From the NCBI GenBank assembly GCA_030704615.1, contig CM060732.1, positions 81,925,171-81,989,170 of the forward strand: a stretch of 64,000 nt of DNA, in the 5' to 3' direction. Both the position numbers and the translations under genes were made by a program. This DNA is from Takakia lepidozioides. Taxonomy: Eukaryota > Streptophyta > Takakiopsida > Takakiales > Takakiaceae. Shown piece after piece: positions 15,919 through 26,219 of this stretch (positions within the stretch are counted from its first letter, which is position 1; each line of letters starts with the position of its first letter). Under the pieces are notes generated by a model, which made no database searches, had not been told where the DNA came from, and saw nothing but the letters and a program-made list of their open reading frames with translations.

Positions 15919-17416
15919 AACAAAATGGAAACATTCGGACACAGGTTAAACACGTATTCCGACAACGTAGAAAAAACACGAGAGTTAAATCCGGCAAACT
16001 GAAAACACAGACAATTCCAAAACGATGCAGAATCCACTTACACAGGACATTCCGTCCCTACAAAAAAAAAAACCAGGTAATCGTAGGTGTCCACCCTCAG
16101 CTCATGAGTGTAAGTCCTGCACTCCTTCTCCTGCGAGGTTGGGTCTACATCTGGTCCTTGGATAACAGGTTTAATTGGGTCCGGCGTTAACAAAACAGTT
16201 TGAATGTGATCGTTCGGATTCACCATCTCCTCATTTGTTGCCGGAAATACGTAGTCGAGGTAGAGGACAGTTCGGGAGAAAATAGTCGTGCAGCTCTTGT
16301 AAGGTGATTCAAACTCGCCAGGAATGTAATAACCCTGTCGAATAATAAACTATTTTGATCCAGGACCATTCCGAATGTATGACACAAGATTTGCCGATGA
16401 TTCTTGTATCGAGAAAAACACAAATGCACTGGACATTAGCTTCCGAGCCACAAAAGCATCCAGGATATTGGAGTAGTCCTTTGCCTCAAAGACAACAGAG
16501 TCATCATCACACACTGTATTGACGAACACCATAGATATGTCGTCGAACCGTTTCTTCGGTGCAAGTCCCAACCGTGATCTGGCATCAGCAAATTTCTGGT
16601 TTCCCCCCAGTTGTGTGTAATGGGACCTGAAGCTCGTGCGTAGAATCGCCAGGGCATTCTGGTTATCCTCGAAGGTCTGTTTACACGAGAAGACATACTT
16701 CTTGAAGGCAGCAGTCATTGGCTGCGTCTCCATATTCATCTTCTGTTTGCATACAATGTAGTCGTTCCCGAGCCGATCTCGAAAAGTTTCAAACTCAGCT
16801 TTGTTGAAGTTGTATTTTTTTTTCACATCACGCCACTCCTGTTTGGTATACGGTTCCGGGTTCTGTTTGCTCCTCCGAGGCCAACCTAAGACTTCCATTA
16901 CATCGTTGATAATAAACCGTCGCAATTTCATTTGGTCAATATACGCGCTCATTGTGTTTTTGGATTTGTCCGCACCCTTGAATTTCGTTCCCCGAATGCA
17001 AATGTCTATGTTTAGGATTTTCTCCGCCATTCTTTTCAACTGCCTGCTATTAAGTCCTTGGAGTTTCGCGATAGCGGTTTTATTCAGCGGTAGTTGTTCA
17101 CCCTTGCACTGAATCCCGAAAATATCAATAAGCTTCATTTGTTCCCACTGTTTGAAAACCTCCTCCCACATGTTCTATACGTCTTCGTCACAGAGAACCA
17201 GAACCATGGCCTCCTTCACGCTACTCATCTCCATTATAAGTTGACATGCTTGCATAAATTCCTGCGAAAATAATCAGGGCAAAAGTTAAATATTTCATTC
17301 GATATTTGATATTAATTTTTGAGATGAAACAATAGTCACAACTATCATGTCAATTATACTATACTCCAAATGATGATTGGATTACCAATTCATCTCCGTC
17401 CATCTTGTTGTGCCTT

Positions 17417-17850
17417 GTAATTTGAAACTTTTTTTGTAGTGTCTCCTGCTTCGGAATGCGGTGCTCCTCCAATCAAATTTGTCCAATCTGTTCATGTTCT
17501 CCACTAGGAACAGTTCCAAGAGTGTACCTAGAAAATCCTTGAAAAACCCAATGAGCATGAAAAGTTTTGGAAGCGTTTTCTGCAACATCACATTTTCATG
17601 ATCATATGATGTTTCAAGTATTTTTGCGGCACATTTGCGGAACTGTTACAGATGGAGAACCTAAATAGATTGGGAAAATAAGTGCTGGACAAGCACCTCA
17701 TTACCAAACAAGACACATTACAAAAGACCCCATCATGTTGAATTTCCGAATGTTGTACCATCCCGCTCGTTCATTGTAGCACCCTCCCTTACGAGGCTAT
17801 TTTTGAAGTGTCTCCTGCTTCGTAATGTGGTGCTTCGTAATGCGGTCTCC
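17417..17850. repeat. Short direct repeat in an intron
   Basis: AGTGTCTCCTGCTTCG followed by AATG occurs near 17439 and 17807; at the second site CTTCGTAATG is itself repeated. Both lie between the exons 17929-18180 and 16044-17261. An open minus-strand frame at about 17388-17587 between them might be an extra exon, but it does not join in phase. Confidence 0.6.
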
Positions 17851-18242
17851 GTTCGTCACTTTAAATCCGAGCTTGAAAATATTTTGGTTCTCTAGCAAAA
17901 GGAACAGAAAACACAATGAAACATTTACCTTCCATTGTCTAGTCTCCAACTTCGTTGTGTGATCATTGTATTTTTTTGGCCTCCCCCTCAGCTCGAAGAA
18001 ATTTTGGGCATGTGCAACTTTCTCGGGAAATGTTGTGTCAAATTTCTGCACCTTATTCGGGTCGTTTAGGAGCTTAGATAGCTTCACGAGCCTCATCAGA
18101 TCCTTTGACCATATAATCTTTGAGGGCCAGTCAGTGTAGTACTTCTTAAGATTGTCGTCGTCTACGTCTTGCACAAGTTCCTGCGAAAGAATTGAATAAG
18201 GTCAGAAATTGTATCGACCTAACAAACATGTTATTTGAAGTT

Positions 18243-18274
18243 CATGAACCTCCACTGTCCAGTGGAGGTTCATG
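18243..18274. repeat. 24-bp palindrome, copy 6 (perfect, extended)
   Basis: Core 18247-18270 is perfect, and here the arms extend to 15 bp each by flanking CATG on both sides, spacer TC. Lies in the inferred intron 18181-18309. Confidence 0.96.
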
Positions 18275-19371
18275 TTGTTACAAAAATTGGAATTTGTTGA
18301 GAAATATACCTTGGCAGCAATGATCGTGTGTTGTCCACCGATGACGAAGAATCTGGAATTTTCCACCTCCTTCCAGTTTTGAGGTTTTGAATTAGAAACC
18401 TCCATAGGCTTCTCGGGGTTTACGGGAATCAAATAAACATGATGTTTGGAGTCGAACACCCGGAGCTGGTAAAGACGCGCTTTGACTTCGTCTTTGTGCT
18501 TCACATTGAGGGGCCTGTACACCATATCCCTGGGAGCAAGCTCCATCATGGAAACTTTGACGTCCTGGGTCGCCTCAAACCCAAAAGGAAACATGTCTTT
18601 GTAGTCTTACTCCAGCCTCTCCAGCATCTTCTCACACTTCTCTTTGTCGAATATATCTGCAGCCTTGGGTTTCTTGTTATCTGTCATGAACGCGGGATCC
18701 ATCTCCTCGTGTTGTTTCTTCTTTCCCCCTAATGTCTCGGCTTCATTCTCATCACCACCGGCGTCAGTGGATTTCCGTTTTTCCTTCTTTGGCCTCCCTC
18801 TTGCAGCCTCCTCCTCCCGCGTCTTTGCAATCTCCTTACCCTTTAGGTAAAGCACATCCAAGAAAATACCCCAAGCCATGCAAAATCCTTCATCTGTAAA
18901 TTGAGTATCCTCGTCGCAATATGTGAACCCCGCCCTGATGGACTCTCTCATCATGGCCTTCCTTAGAATTCGTACCTCCAGTTTGAAGCCAAACGTTCTG
19001 GGAAATCTACCATCTTCCATCATGAACATTACCAGCATCGGAAATTCCACCTCCATCTCCAGCTCTACGTCGACCACATCTGCATATTTGAGCTCGGCGA
19101 CCTCTGCACCAATCTTGTATTGGAACCGGAACTTATGGTCCGGAGGTGTTCCAGCGGGTACAATGCCCCATTCTGTGATCTCCGGGTTGAGCTAAAAAAT
19201 TGCCAGGTGATCATTCTTGAAATTCGGAGATTTTCGAGAAACAAAAGAACCACAGATAGGTTTGCACATTCCAACAATACAATCCCTGGGGGTGATGTTG
19301 CTGTGCACAGAAGAAACCACCTCTGTCGTCAGACACATATCATAACAACCCTACAAAACTCCCGGGACAGT

Positions 19372-19395
19372 AACCTCCACTGTCCAGTGGAGGTT
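19372..19395. repeat. 24-bp palindrome, copy 7 (perfect)
   Basis: Perfect 11-bp arms, spacer TC. Lies 34 bp upstream of the ATG (19338) of the long ParB-like gene, in its 5' leader or promoter. Confidence 0.95.
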
Positions 19396-19479
19396 CACCA
19401 CTTCACATGCTCATAGCTGACAGATAAAAGAATCCAATTCAGAAGAAAAAAAAAATATATCACTCATAAGAAGAAAAAA

Positions 19480-19490
19480 ACATTTATTCA
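19480..19490 (-). terminator. Putative polyadenylation signal
   Basis: On the minus strand this reads GAATAAATG, containing AATAAA. It lies about 165 bp downstream of the stop at 19652 and before the next start at 19338, as expected for the end of the CTD-like repeat gene. Confidence 0.45.
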
Positions 19491-19651
19491 GAGAAGGCTC
19501 GTCTCGCCATTCAATACATCATGCGGTCTCAAAATTGTTCGATAACGAATACCCAATATCTACAAGAACTCGATTTTCCTTTGTAAGATGAGGTTCATCT
19601 TTTCATTTTCTTATATCTACAATAACTGCGGGAGGCTCTCTCGAATCATCC

Positions 19652-20326
19652 TCAAGGTTTCAGGGGAGTACTCTCTAGGGTATATGTCGGAGAATCTCCA
19701 GAGATGTATTTTGGAGAACGTCCAGGGACGTACTCAGGAGAATCTGCAGGGACATATTCTGGAGAATCAGCGGGGACATATTCTGGAGAATTTATAAAGA
19801 CAGATACTGCATACTGAGGAGAGTGAGGACTGTATCCGGGAGTGGACAGAAGGACGGATCCCGGGTACTATTCACTATCTCCTACAGAAATGTCATTATC
19901 TGAATCAGACTGAAGATTGCACTCATCACTTTCATCTTTCTCTTTCTCTGTTTCCTCCGTTGTCTCCCGTCGAATAAGTCCCTCAAACATTGATTCGTCA
20001 GTGCCCGGATTTATGTAGGTTCGCACGTCAAAGCCCACATCTGATATTTCATTCTCAGATCTCTTCTGGAATGTTTTTGTTTTCGATACAACCAGTGATG
20101 CGTCTTGGTTTTCTGCTTCGTTGATACTTACTGGATTCTGTCTCCTTGGCCTCTTACAGATGTCGACGATAGCCTCAGAACCATCTTTGGCCACCGTGTG
20201 CACTCCTACGCCCCTTCTTTTTATACTAACAGAACAAAAAATCAACGTAGGGAGGCACCGACATAAGTCTATCTCAAATACATCCTTATGTTGTGCCTTG
20301 GCATAGTAACACGCAGGAACCTCCAC
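19652..20326 (-). pseudogene. Protein with CTD-like SPxYxP repeats, one in-frame stop
   Basis: An open minus-strand frame encodes a basic patch (CKRPRRQ), an acidic stretch (EKEKDESDE, SDSDNDIS) and then an in-frame TAG at 19868. It continues in the same frame through YSPHSPQY and four octads like SPEYVPAD, SPEYVPAD, SPEYVPGR, SPKYISGD to a TGA at 19652. The octads recall the YSPTSPS repeats of the RNA polymerase II tail, with Ser-Pro and Tyr spaced similarly plus one extra residue. At DNA level they are a 24-bp minisatellite. The start is not defined; a splice acceptor at 20226 is possible. No catalytic domain is seen. Function unknown; it may be a substrate or decoy for the neighbouring FCP1-like domains. 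Confidence 0.45.
19676..19800. repeat. 24-bp coding minisatellite
   Basis: About five diverged 24-bp units, each with TCTGGAGAAT or TCAGGAGAAT and GGGACATA-like cores on the plus strand. They encode the SPEYVPAD octads on the minus strand. Confidence 0.85.
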
Positions 20327-20341
20327 TGGGCAGGCGAGGTT
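20318..20341. repeat. 24-bp palindrome, copy 8
   Basis: Arms AACCTCCACTG and CAGGCGAGGTT, spacer GG; two mismatches. At the 5' edge of the CTD-like repeat gene's open frame. Confidence 0.9.
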
Positions 20342-20364
20342 CGTGTGGTTTGTTCTGCCGGAGT

Positions 20365-20430
20365 TTATAGAGGTCTACTAGAGGTCTAGTGGTCTACAGA
20401 GACTAGTCTACTAGAGTAGCCTAGGCCCGA
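20365..20430. repeat. AGGTCTA / CTAGAG low-complexity cluster
   Basis: GGTCTA occurs several times with inverted partners such as GTCTACTAG, giving a small fold-back region in the leader of the leftward transcription unit. Confidence 0.6.
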
Positions 20431-21294
20431 AGAAAAACACGTTTTCGAATGTCGGAAATTCGGAAAAACAATCGCAAAAAACCATGATCCTAACCCGCCA
20501 TAGCCCTAATCCATAACCCTAATAATCCAGCAGCACCAGTAAACCAGGACCACAAACCACCCATACCAACCACCCTTACAAACCACCATACAATCCACCA
20601 GCAGAGAAGTAGCAATGCATTGAAACACCTATACAGCTTTAATCAATTCAAACTAATTGAAACAGCCTTGGAACCACATGAATTGAAATGAGATGCTCCG
20701 CATCAGACAAGACAGCACACTCACGAAACGTGACATGCAAGAAACAATGGTGCTCTATAACCTCTGGAACGAAAATGAGTGAGGAAGAGAAGCAAACCAA
20801 CCACGACGTGGGCGATGCTGACCAACAAAAGCAACAACAAAACAAAAAGAAAAGCAAATCAACAAACAGAACAAAGAGAGAATGAAAGAATGACATCAAA
20901 ACGAGCATGAGAGAATGACATCAAACCAGATGCGTAAACGAGAACATTACCTGCTGGATACGTGAGCCATTTCAGTGCCCCTGTTACTGACCTGAAACGC
21001 CTGACCCTTAAGCTTCCACCGCTCAGCTCTCCCTTACGCTCTGCTTCCCTCCCGTCTCCTGTCTGCACTTAAATCCGCTGTCTGCTTCCTTTCCTCCACT
21101 GCACTCTCACGCTGCATTGAACTGCACGCTCTCTTCTCTCAACTCTCACGGCACCCTGCACAACACGCTCTCTGCTCTTCACGCTCTCCCCCCTTCAAAA
21201 CTCTCTGTTTTCTAGTGCTACTCGGTCTTACCACTTCCGCAGCGCTTCCGCGTACACAATGGAGTGGCGAAAGGGTGGGTTGAACGACCACACC

Positions 21295-21304
21295 CCTTAT
21301 ATGG
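21295..21304 (-). promoter_or_regulatory. TATA box of leftward unit
   Basis: Reads CCATATAAGG on the minus strand, about 1 kb upstream of the first recognised leftward reading frame. With the plus-strand TATA at 22021 it gives divergent promoters 0.7 kb apart. No CDS start is directly downstream, so a leader with an intron is implied. Confidence 0.55.
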
Positions 21305-21343
21305 TGCCGTTGCAAATGATCTGAACCATCGCGTCCTTTCGAA

Positions 21344-21353
21344 ATCGAACGGT
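21344..21353. promoter_or_regulatory. Left half of paired inverted motif in divergent promoter
   Basis: ATCGAACGGT. Its exact reverse complement lies at 21909-21918. The pair is placed symmetrically upstream of the two opposing TATA boxes, about 40 bp from the left one and 100 bp from the right one. It may bind one regulator of both transcription units. Confidence 0.4.
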
Positions 21354-21908
21354 CGTGCGTGTTCCATCCAACCTCCATGCAAATATCATCCAATTCATCA
21401 TTTCCATTCTGTCCATCCATTTTACGAATGACTAGATGAAATGAAAAAACAGATGAATGAACGAGAAAATATGACGTTAATGACCCTTGCACAGGATCAT
21501 CAATTATAACCCCGCGGGATATTTCCCACACCCCACACGTGACGATAAATGAAATGTACAAGTCAGATCCTCCTGCGGCGTTTTGCCGCTGGGATTTACT
21601 GCTCCTGACCATGTTTACATTCGGCGGATTAAGGCTTGGAATATTTCCTCTGTCACTCATTTACGCTCGCCGCATTCTCGGCCGACTGTCATAGCTGCAC
21701 GAATTCATGAGACGCTTGTCATCGGCGTCAAGCCTTCATCCACTTGGACAACATTGAATGCGAAATACGTACTGCTTGATAAGCACGAGTGCGAAACCAT
21801 TCAATTACCGTTATCGTTCTGGCATCATAATTATTACATAGGGATCTACCAGTAAAGGACACTCTTTTCCGAAAATCGGTCAAAGAGTGCACTCCTGCAC
21901 CATCCAGA

Positions 21909-21918
21909 ACCGTTCGAT
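21909..21918. promoter_or_regulatory. Right half of paired inverted motif in divergent promoter
   Basis: ACCGTTCGAT, exact reverse complement of 21344-21353, about 100 bp upstream of the rightward TATA box. Confidence 0.4.
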
Positions 21919-22020
21919 TGTGGCCATATCGGATATCAACGGCGACGGAAATCGATCCGCGAGACAATGTATTGCACTATCCCATTGGAGGAGTTCCAGT
22001 GGGCAGCCTGGTTTCCACCT

Positions 22021-22030
22021 CTATATAAGG
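22021..22030 (+). promoter_or_regulatory. TATA box of transposase gene
   Basis: CTATATAAGG, a strong plant TATA match. The pyrimidine-rich stretch just downstream (repeated ACCTCTCT at about 22060-22190) is typical of a plant 5' leader. The transposase ATG lies about 0.9 kb further on. Confidence 0.65.
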
Positions 22031-22344
22031 TCTGAGTGCAAACTGTTCAAACCTCTATCTCCATACCTCTCACTTGCAGATTGCGTTTCCCGCACCTCTC
22101 TGGTCATCTCCCACCTCACTTCCATAGTGCACCTCTCTGAGCATCCTGTACCTCTTTGGCCATCGCAAGTGTACCTCTCTGAATTTCCATATCGTGTGAA
22201 CTGCATTTTCTCCCGTACTAAATGTTATGACATCTGTGTGTTTTCGATAGTCTACAGGAAAATCTACTTATTTCTCATCTGCATGTTTAGAAATTACAGT
22301 CCAATACTCTTCAATTTCTGTATTTCGTCATACCTCAAGTTGTG

Positions 22345-22368
22345 GACCTCCACTGGACAGTCGCGTCA
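22345..22368. repeat. 24-bp palindrome, copy 9 (degenerate)
   Basis: First arm GACCTCCACTG is nearly intact; the second arm has about five mismatches. In the transposase leader. Confidence 0.65.
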
Positions 22369-22465
22369 ATGCTCACATTCATCCGCCATTACAATTATTC
22401 ATCCACGTAACCATGTTCATCCACTAATATTCATCCGTCCGACTTTTTTCATAATTATCTCATCC

Positions 22466-22489
22466 TACCTCCATTGTACAGTGGAGGTT
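22466..22489. repeat. 24-bp palindrome, copy 10
   Basis: Arms TACCTCCATTG and CAGTGGAGGTT, spacer TA; two mismatches. In the transposase leader. Confidence 0.9.
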
Positions 22490-22681
22490 ATATAATTAGA
22501 CACAATCTTCATATGACATGTTCCAGACCAAACAATAATTCCATTTCTATTCTACTTCTCTGAAACGTTCATACGTGAGTGTATTTCCTTTTATTGTATT
22601 GATTCATCTCTGAATATAGTCTTAACTCATACTACTTATTACGGTAAGTAAGGTTGTCATGGAGGGGTTTTCAGTTTCTTG

Positions 22682-22705
22682 AACCTCGCATGTGCAGTGG
22701 AGGTT
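22682..22705. repeat. 24-bp palindrome, copy 11
   Basis: Arms AACCTCGCATG and CAGTGGAGGTT, spacer TG; three mismatches. Upstream of the transposase start. Confidence 0.88.
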
Positions 22706-22955
22706 TCGGTTATCATGAGCTTAGAGACGGGTCAAAGAGTGTTTCTTACTCTTCCCGGGTCTTCATCTCTAGTAGCCACTGGGGACTGCCTTAATGTCTC
22801 CGGGGTTGGGACCTGTCATGGACACCAATTATCTTCCTCAACCATTTCAGTGGTTCTCATCTCCTGTGATGAAGCACACTCATTATGTCCTCTTCCTTAT
22901 AGACATATGGATGTTGACACCTTGAAGGAGGCAATTGCGACCCCGGTGGTGTGGA

Positions 22956-25900
22956 ATGTTTGCGAAGTTCATGCGGAGAATAACGAGTATCATGAATCCT
23001 GATTTTATGACGCAGACAAGAGATACTGCCGAGAATTTTGACGTCGATGAGGATGAATCAAATCACAGACCATCGAAGAGTTCCGGGAATCCGAGCAGAG
23101 GACTTGGAAGAAACGACTACAGAAACTTGCAGTGCGTACTGTTGGGTGATGATGGGGGTGCATTGTTCGAGGGGAGGATTCAAGCCTGCATTCCGGATGA
23201 GGTGATCCTCAATGACAAACAGGGAGAGGACGATGTTGGAGTTCTTGTCACCAGAATACTTTTTGGAGGATCTGGATCTTTGATGTCTCTTGTAAAATGG
23301 CCTTTAACAAAAACACGACTTTTGGAAAGTGAGAGACTACTCTCAAATGATGTGGAGAATTTTATTAGATCCTCCGACAGTATCTTGTATGAAGATCATG
23401 AGGTAGGTGTGAAGAAAGCAGCTTATCGACATTTTACGAGGAAGAAGAGGGATCGAAATTTGGAACACTCCAAAAAAAGAATGAAGAATCTTATTCTGGA
23501 GGAAGTCCGGTTCGTGAGCAGCAAACCTTGCTGCAGACTTCACTGCTGTCAATATTTCGATTGGCGAAAAACCTTGGCTATCCGTACTTCGTTTTGGGGA
23601 TCCACTTTCGATGAGAGGAGAGAACACGGACTAAATGTTTCAAAACAACTTCACATGCTGGAAGAGACTTCTCGCATGGCATACGTTACGATTGAGGGTG
23701 TGGATGTTTGTGAGACTGCTTGGTGGAAAATTCATGGAATTGGCAGATCCACATACATGGAGTACAAAAAGTTGAGTAAACAGGGTTGGTTGTCAAGTCT
23801 CCATGGGAACCGTGGAGTGAAGAGGCCACGCCCAAGGACGCTTCAGGCAAAGCGTAACATTATGTCCATTATCAACAGAAATGCTGACTTGATGCCCCAT
23901 AAGACAAGATGCATTGGGGAGGGAAGGAGAGATACTTTGAGAGTCTTACCACCTGAAATGAACTGGAAGCGAATACGAGACGAGTCCAACGAGGTATGAA
24001 ATCTCCAATCTTCAATTTCTTTCCTGGAAGTTTTTTCTGATTCAATTTGGATGATCCTCCCTTCGATTTTGTCTCCTTCGACTGTGGTTCTAGCTTCATG
24101 AACCTCCACTGTCCAGTGGACATTATTTTCCTGACCCTGCCTTATTGTAACGGTCCAACAGACTATTCGGGTTGGATGGAGTCTTGCAGTCGGCTGTTAG
24201 CTGCATCCGGAGTCGGATTTTTCCTAACGTGGAGGTTCGTAAAACTGGGAGTACATTTGCAAAGTGCACAGAGTGTGAGATGTTAAAGGACCTGATCAGA
24301 AAGTCTGTCAAGAGAAGTGTGGAACAAGTGACACACAAACGAGCTCTTGATAAATATTTGAGGCACCAAGAGTCGTGCAGAAGACTGTACCATAGCTGGA
24401 GGAATGAGTTTGTTATGATTTCGGAGGAGTTTCTCTGTATTATTCACGACAAAATGGATCATAGGAAGACAGCTGTTCCAAGGCTACAGACTCCAAACAA
24501 GATGATTTCTGGATTGGGTCAACTTCCGGTTTCACTAACGGGAATGGTCACGCACGGACACGGTGATGGAGCTTACGGACAATATTCTCTTGAGTTCTGG
24601 AAGGGAAATTCAAACTTTACAATTGGTTCTTTGGCCCGTTGCCTGCGCCAGCTGGAGAAGCCAACTTGTCGCGAGTCCAAGAACATTTTCGATTACCGAC
24701 TTCAAAACGAGTTTTTCGAATCACTTTTAAGAGGTAAATCGAGATGTTTGGATGCTCTTAAACCCTGCAGGCCGGAAGACAAACGTGGTGTTCGTCCACT
24801 TCCGAGAAGCCTGTACTTGCAAATGGACAACTCCTCGAAGGACATTAAGAACAGATGGATGCTTGCTTTTCTATCCCTCCTGACCGCCAAAGATGTTTTT
24901 GAAGAAATCCAACTAGGGTTCTTAATGGTCGGACACACCCATGAGGACATCGACGGGTTCTTCAGCTACCTTTCGAAGAAGCTGAAGGAACGAAATACCT
25001 ACATTCTTTCGGATTTGATGAGGTCTTTTATGACCTCGCAAGATCTGCAGTTTATTCCACAGATTATTCAGGAGGTTCGCGACTTCAAGAATTTTGTCAA
25101 GGGCTGTATTCTGGATGGAAAGGAGGCATTGGTCGGGATTTCGGAGATGCACGTCTTCCATTTTTTTAAGGATGCCGAGGGCTGGCCCGTCATGAAGTAC
25201 AAGAAGTCCGCTACTGATTCGGATTGGCTTCCAACAAACAATAGCGTGAAGATGTGGAAGTCCAATCCTGACGGGACTCCCAAGCTCCCTGAAGGAGACC
25301 CAGACGCCGTTCCAAGGAGACCTATCTGGGGAGTCGGGGACGACTCCTCCGAAAAACAGTCATTCATTAATAATGGAATAAAAAAATACAGGGATTTTTG
25401 GACGAAATGAATGATGCTTGACGATCATTCCAGAGGTCGAATGGAACAATACGACCAGTATTGGGGAAACATTCTCGCCGAGCTGGATAAGCCAATTCCG
25501 GAAGCTCCCGAGCATATTCAGCTTCTTGAGGGATTCTGGCCGAAAACAAATTGGTCCAAGAATCATCACAGAGATGGAATCCATCCACATATAGTGCCAG
25601 ATGTGGAAGAAGAGGATGAAATCCTAGAACCTTACTGTGGCCCGAGGTGTGAGCGACCAAGAATATCCCTGAATCCGTTCAAGGATATTGAGAAATGGTT
25701 CTTTGTGCTCATTCGCCCTCATGACCCAAGTACGTGCCCGGTCTGGATGGGAGTGGCAATATCTGACGTGATCCGCGAAAGGGAGGATCCTAATTTTAAG
25801 AAGGTGAAGGTGGAGTGGTGGAGACCGAGAAAAGGTGGTAACCCAACAGACTTGGAAAGGTACAGGGACTGTTGGTCAAAACTTTGGGAGTATAACTCGA

Positions 25901-26115
25901 CAGATCCTCCTCAATGGATCCACGTGAACAATGTTGTGTGGACAATGCCTCCACGGAAAAATACGACAAGGAATAGCACTAAGAGAATTATTGCCGCAGA
26001 AGCAGTGAAGGCGCGCGCTAATTTGGAGGAGGCTAATCGTCAAGAAAGCGAGTCGTGCGAGCGAGTTCCAGACCAAGGACATATTGTTGAGGTCAACTCC
26101 AGTACTTCGATTTAA
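22956..26115 (+). pseudogene. DUF7869-like putative DDE transposase, 2 exons, one in-frame TGA
   Basis: Exons 22956-23993 and 24190-26115, joined in phase by a GT-AG intron, give about 987 codons. Exon 1 is a basic N-terminal region. Exon 2 opens with a CxxC pair (KCTEC). It then has IHDKMDHRKTAVP, LQMDNSSKDIKNR and LMVGHTHEDIDGFF, each with acidic residues placed as in RNase H-fold DDE/D enzymes. From memory these blocks match the family catalogued as DUF7869, found in plants, algae and invertebrates; calling it a transposase is inference. An in-frame TGA at 25408 splits off the last 234 codons (ending 26115), which are otherwise open and charged. The ATG at 22956 is the first in the long frame; 22992 is an alternative. 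If the TGA is real, the enzyme core could still be made without its C-terminal third. Confidence 0.7.
24101..24124. repeat. 24-bp palindrome, copy 12 (intron)
   Basis: Arms AACCTCCACTG and CAGTGGACATT, spacer TC; two mismatches. Lies inside the transposase intron 23994-24189, and its left flank is CATG as in copies 5 and 6. Confidence 0.92.
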
Positions 26116-26195
26116 GAAATAAAATTTTTCTTCTCTATATGGCCCTTCTTGTTTGCGTTCGGGGATCTTTTTTGCAATCTTCTTATGTCGCACTG

Positions 26196-26219
26196 AACCT
26201 CGAATGTCCAGTGGACGTT
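26196..26219. repeat. 24-bp palindrome, copy 13
   Basis: Arms AACCTCGAATG and CAGTGGACGTT, spacer TC; three mismatches. Lies 80 bp downstream of the transposase stop and is the rightmost copy seen. Confidence 0.88.

Larger units (their letters stand above)
13409..19338 (-). pseudogene. Long ParB-like / FCP1-like C gene, 7 exons, several in-frame stops
   Basis: Exons: 18310-19338, 17929-18180, 16044-17261, 15142-15741, 14692-14937, 14307-14552, 13409-14218. Every exon length is a multiple of three and every junction is phase 0 with GT-AG signals, about 1466 codons in all. Exon 1 ends with FFVIGGQHTIIAAK, like the GxHR/GQH core of ParB/sulfiredoxin-type domains. Exon 3 is of unknown family. 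Exon 4 is very acidic (Asp/Glu runs) then Ser-rich. Exons 5 and 6 are duplicates, each 246 bp. Exon 7 has an FCP1-like domain: VLVLDIGYL, VVCFWNTGP, NPIYFK, LLIDTVDSM, with most catalytic Asp lost. In-frame stops lie at 19192, 18607, 17175, 16350, 14704, 14042 and 13820; some might be removed by small introns. It could instead be two adjacent genes. Confidence 0.5.

Noticed and set aside
21139..21660. Minus-strand open frame across the divergent promoter
   Set aside because: It spans the TATA box and inverted motif, has no recognisable domain, and its composition is unlike the neighbouring exons.
13409..26115. Alternative genetic code (stop reassignment) in the element
   Set aside because: All three stop codons occur in frame, the neighbouring host genes use the standard code, and decay of a methylated transposon explains the pattern more simply. 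Kept only as a remote option.
12342..26219. CRISPR array reading of the dispersed palindromes
   Set aside because: The copies lie 0.1-2.4 kb apart among eukaryotic intron-containing genes, with no regular short spacers.
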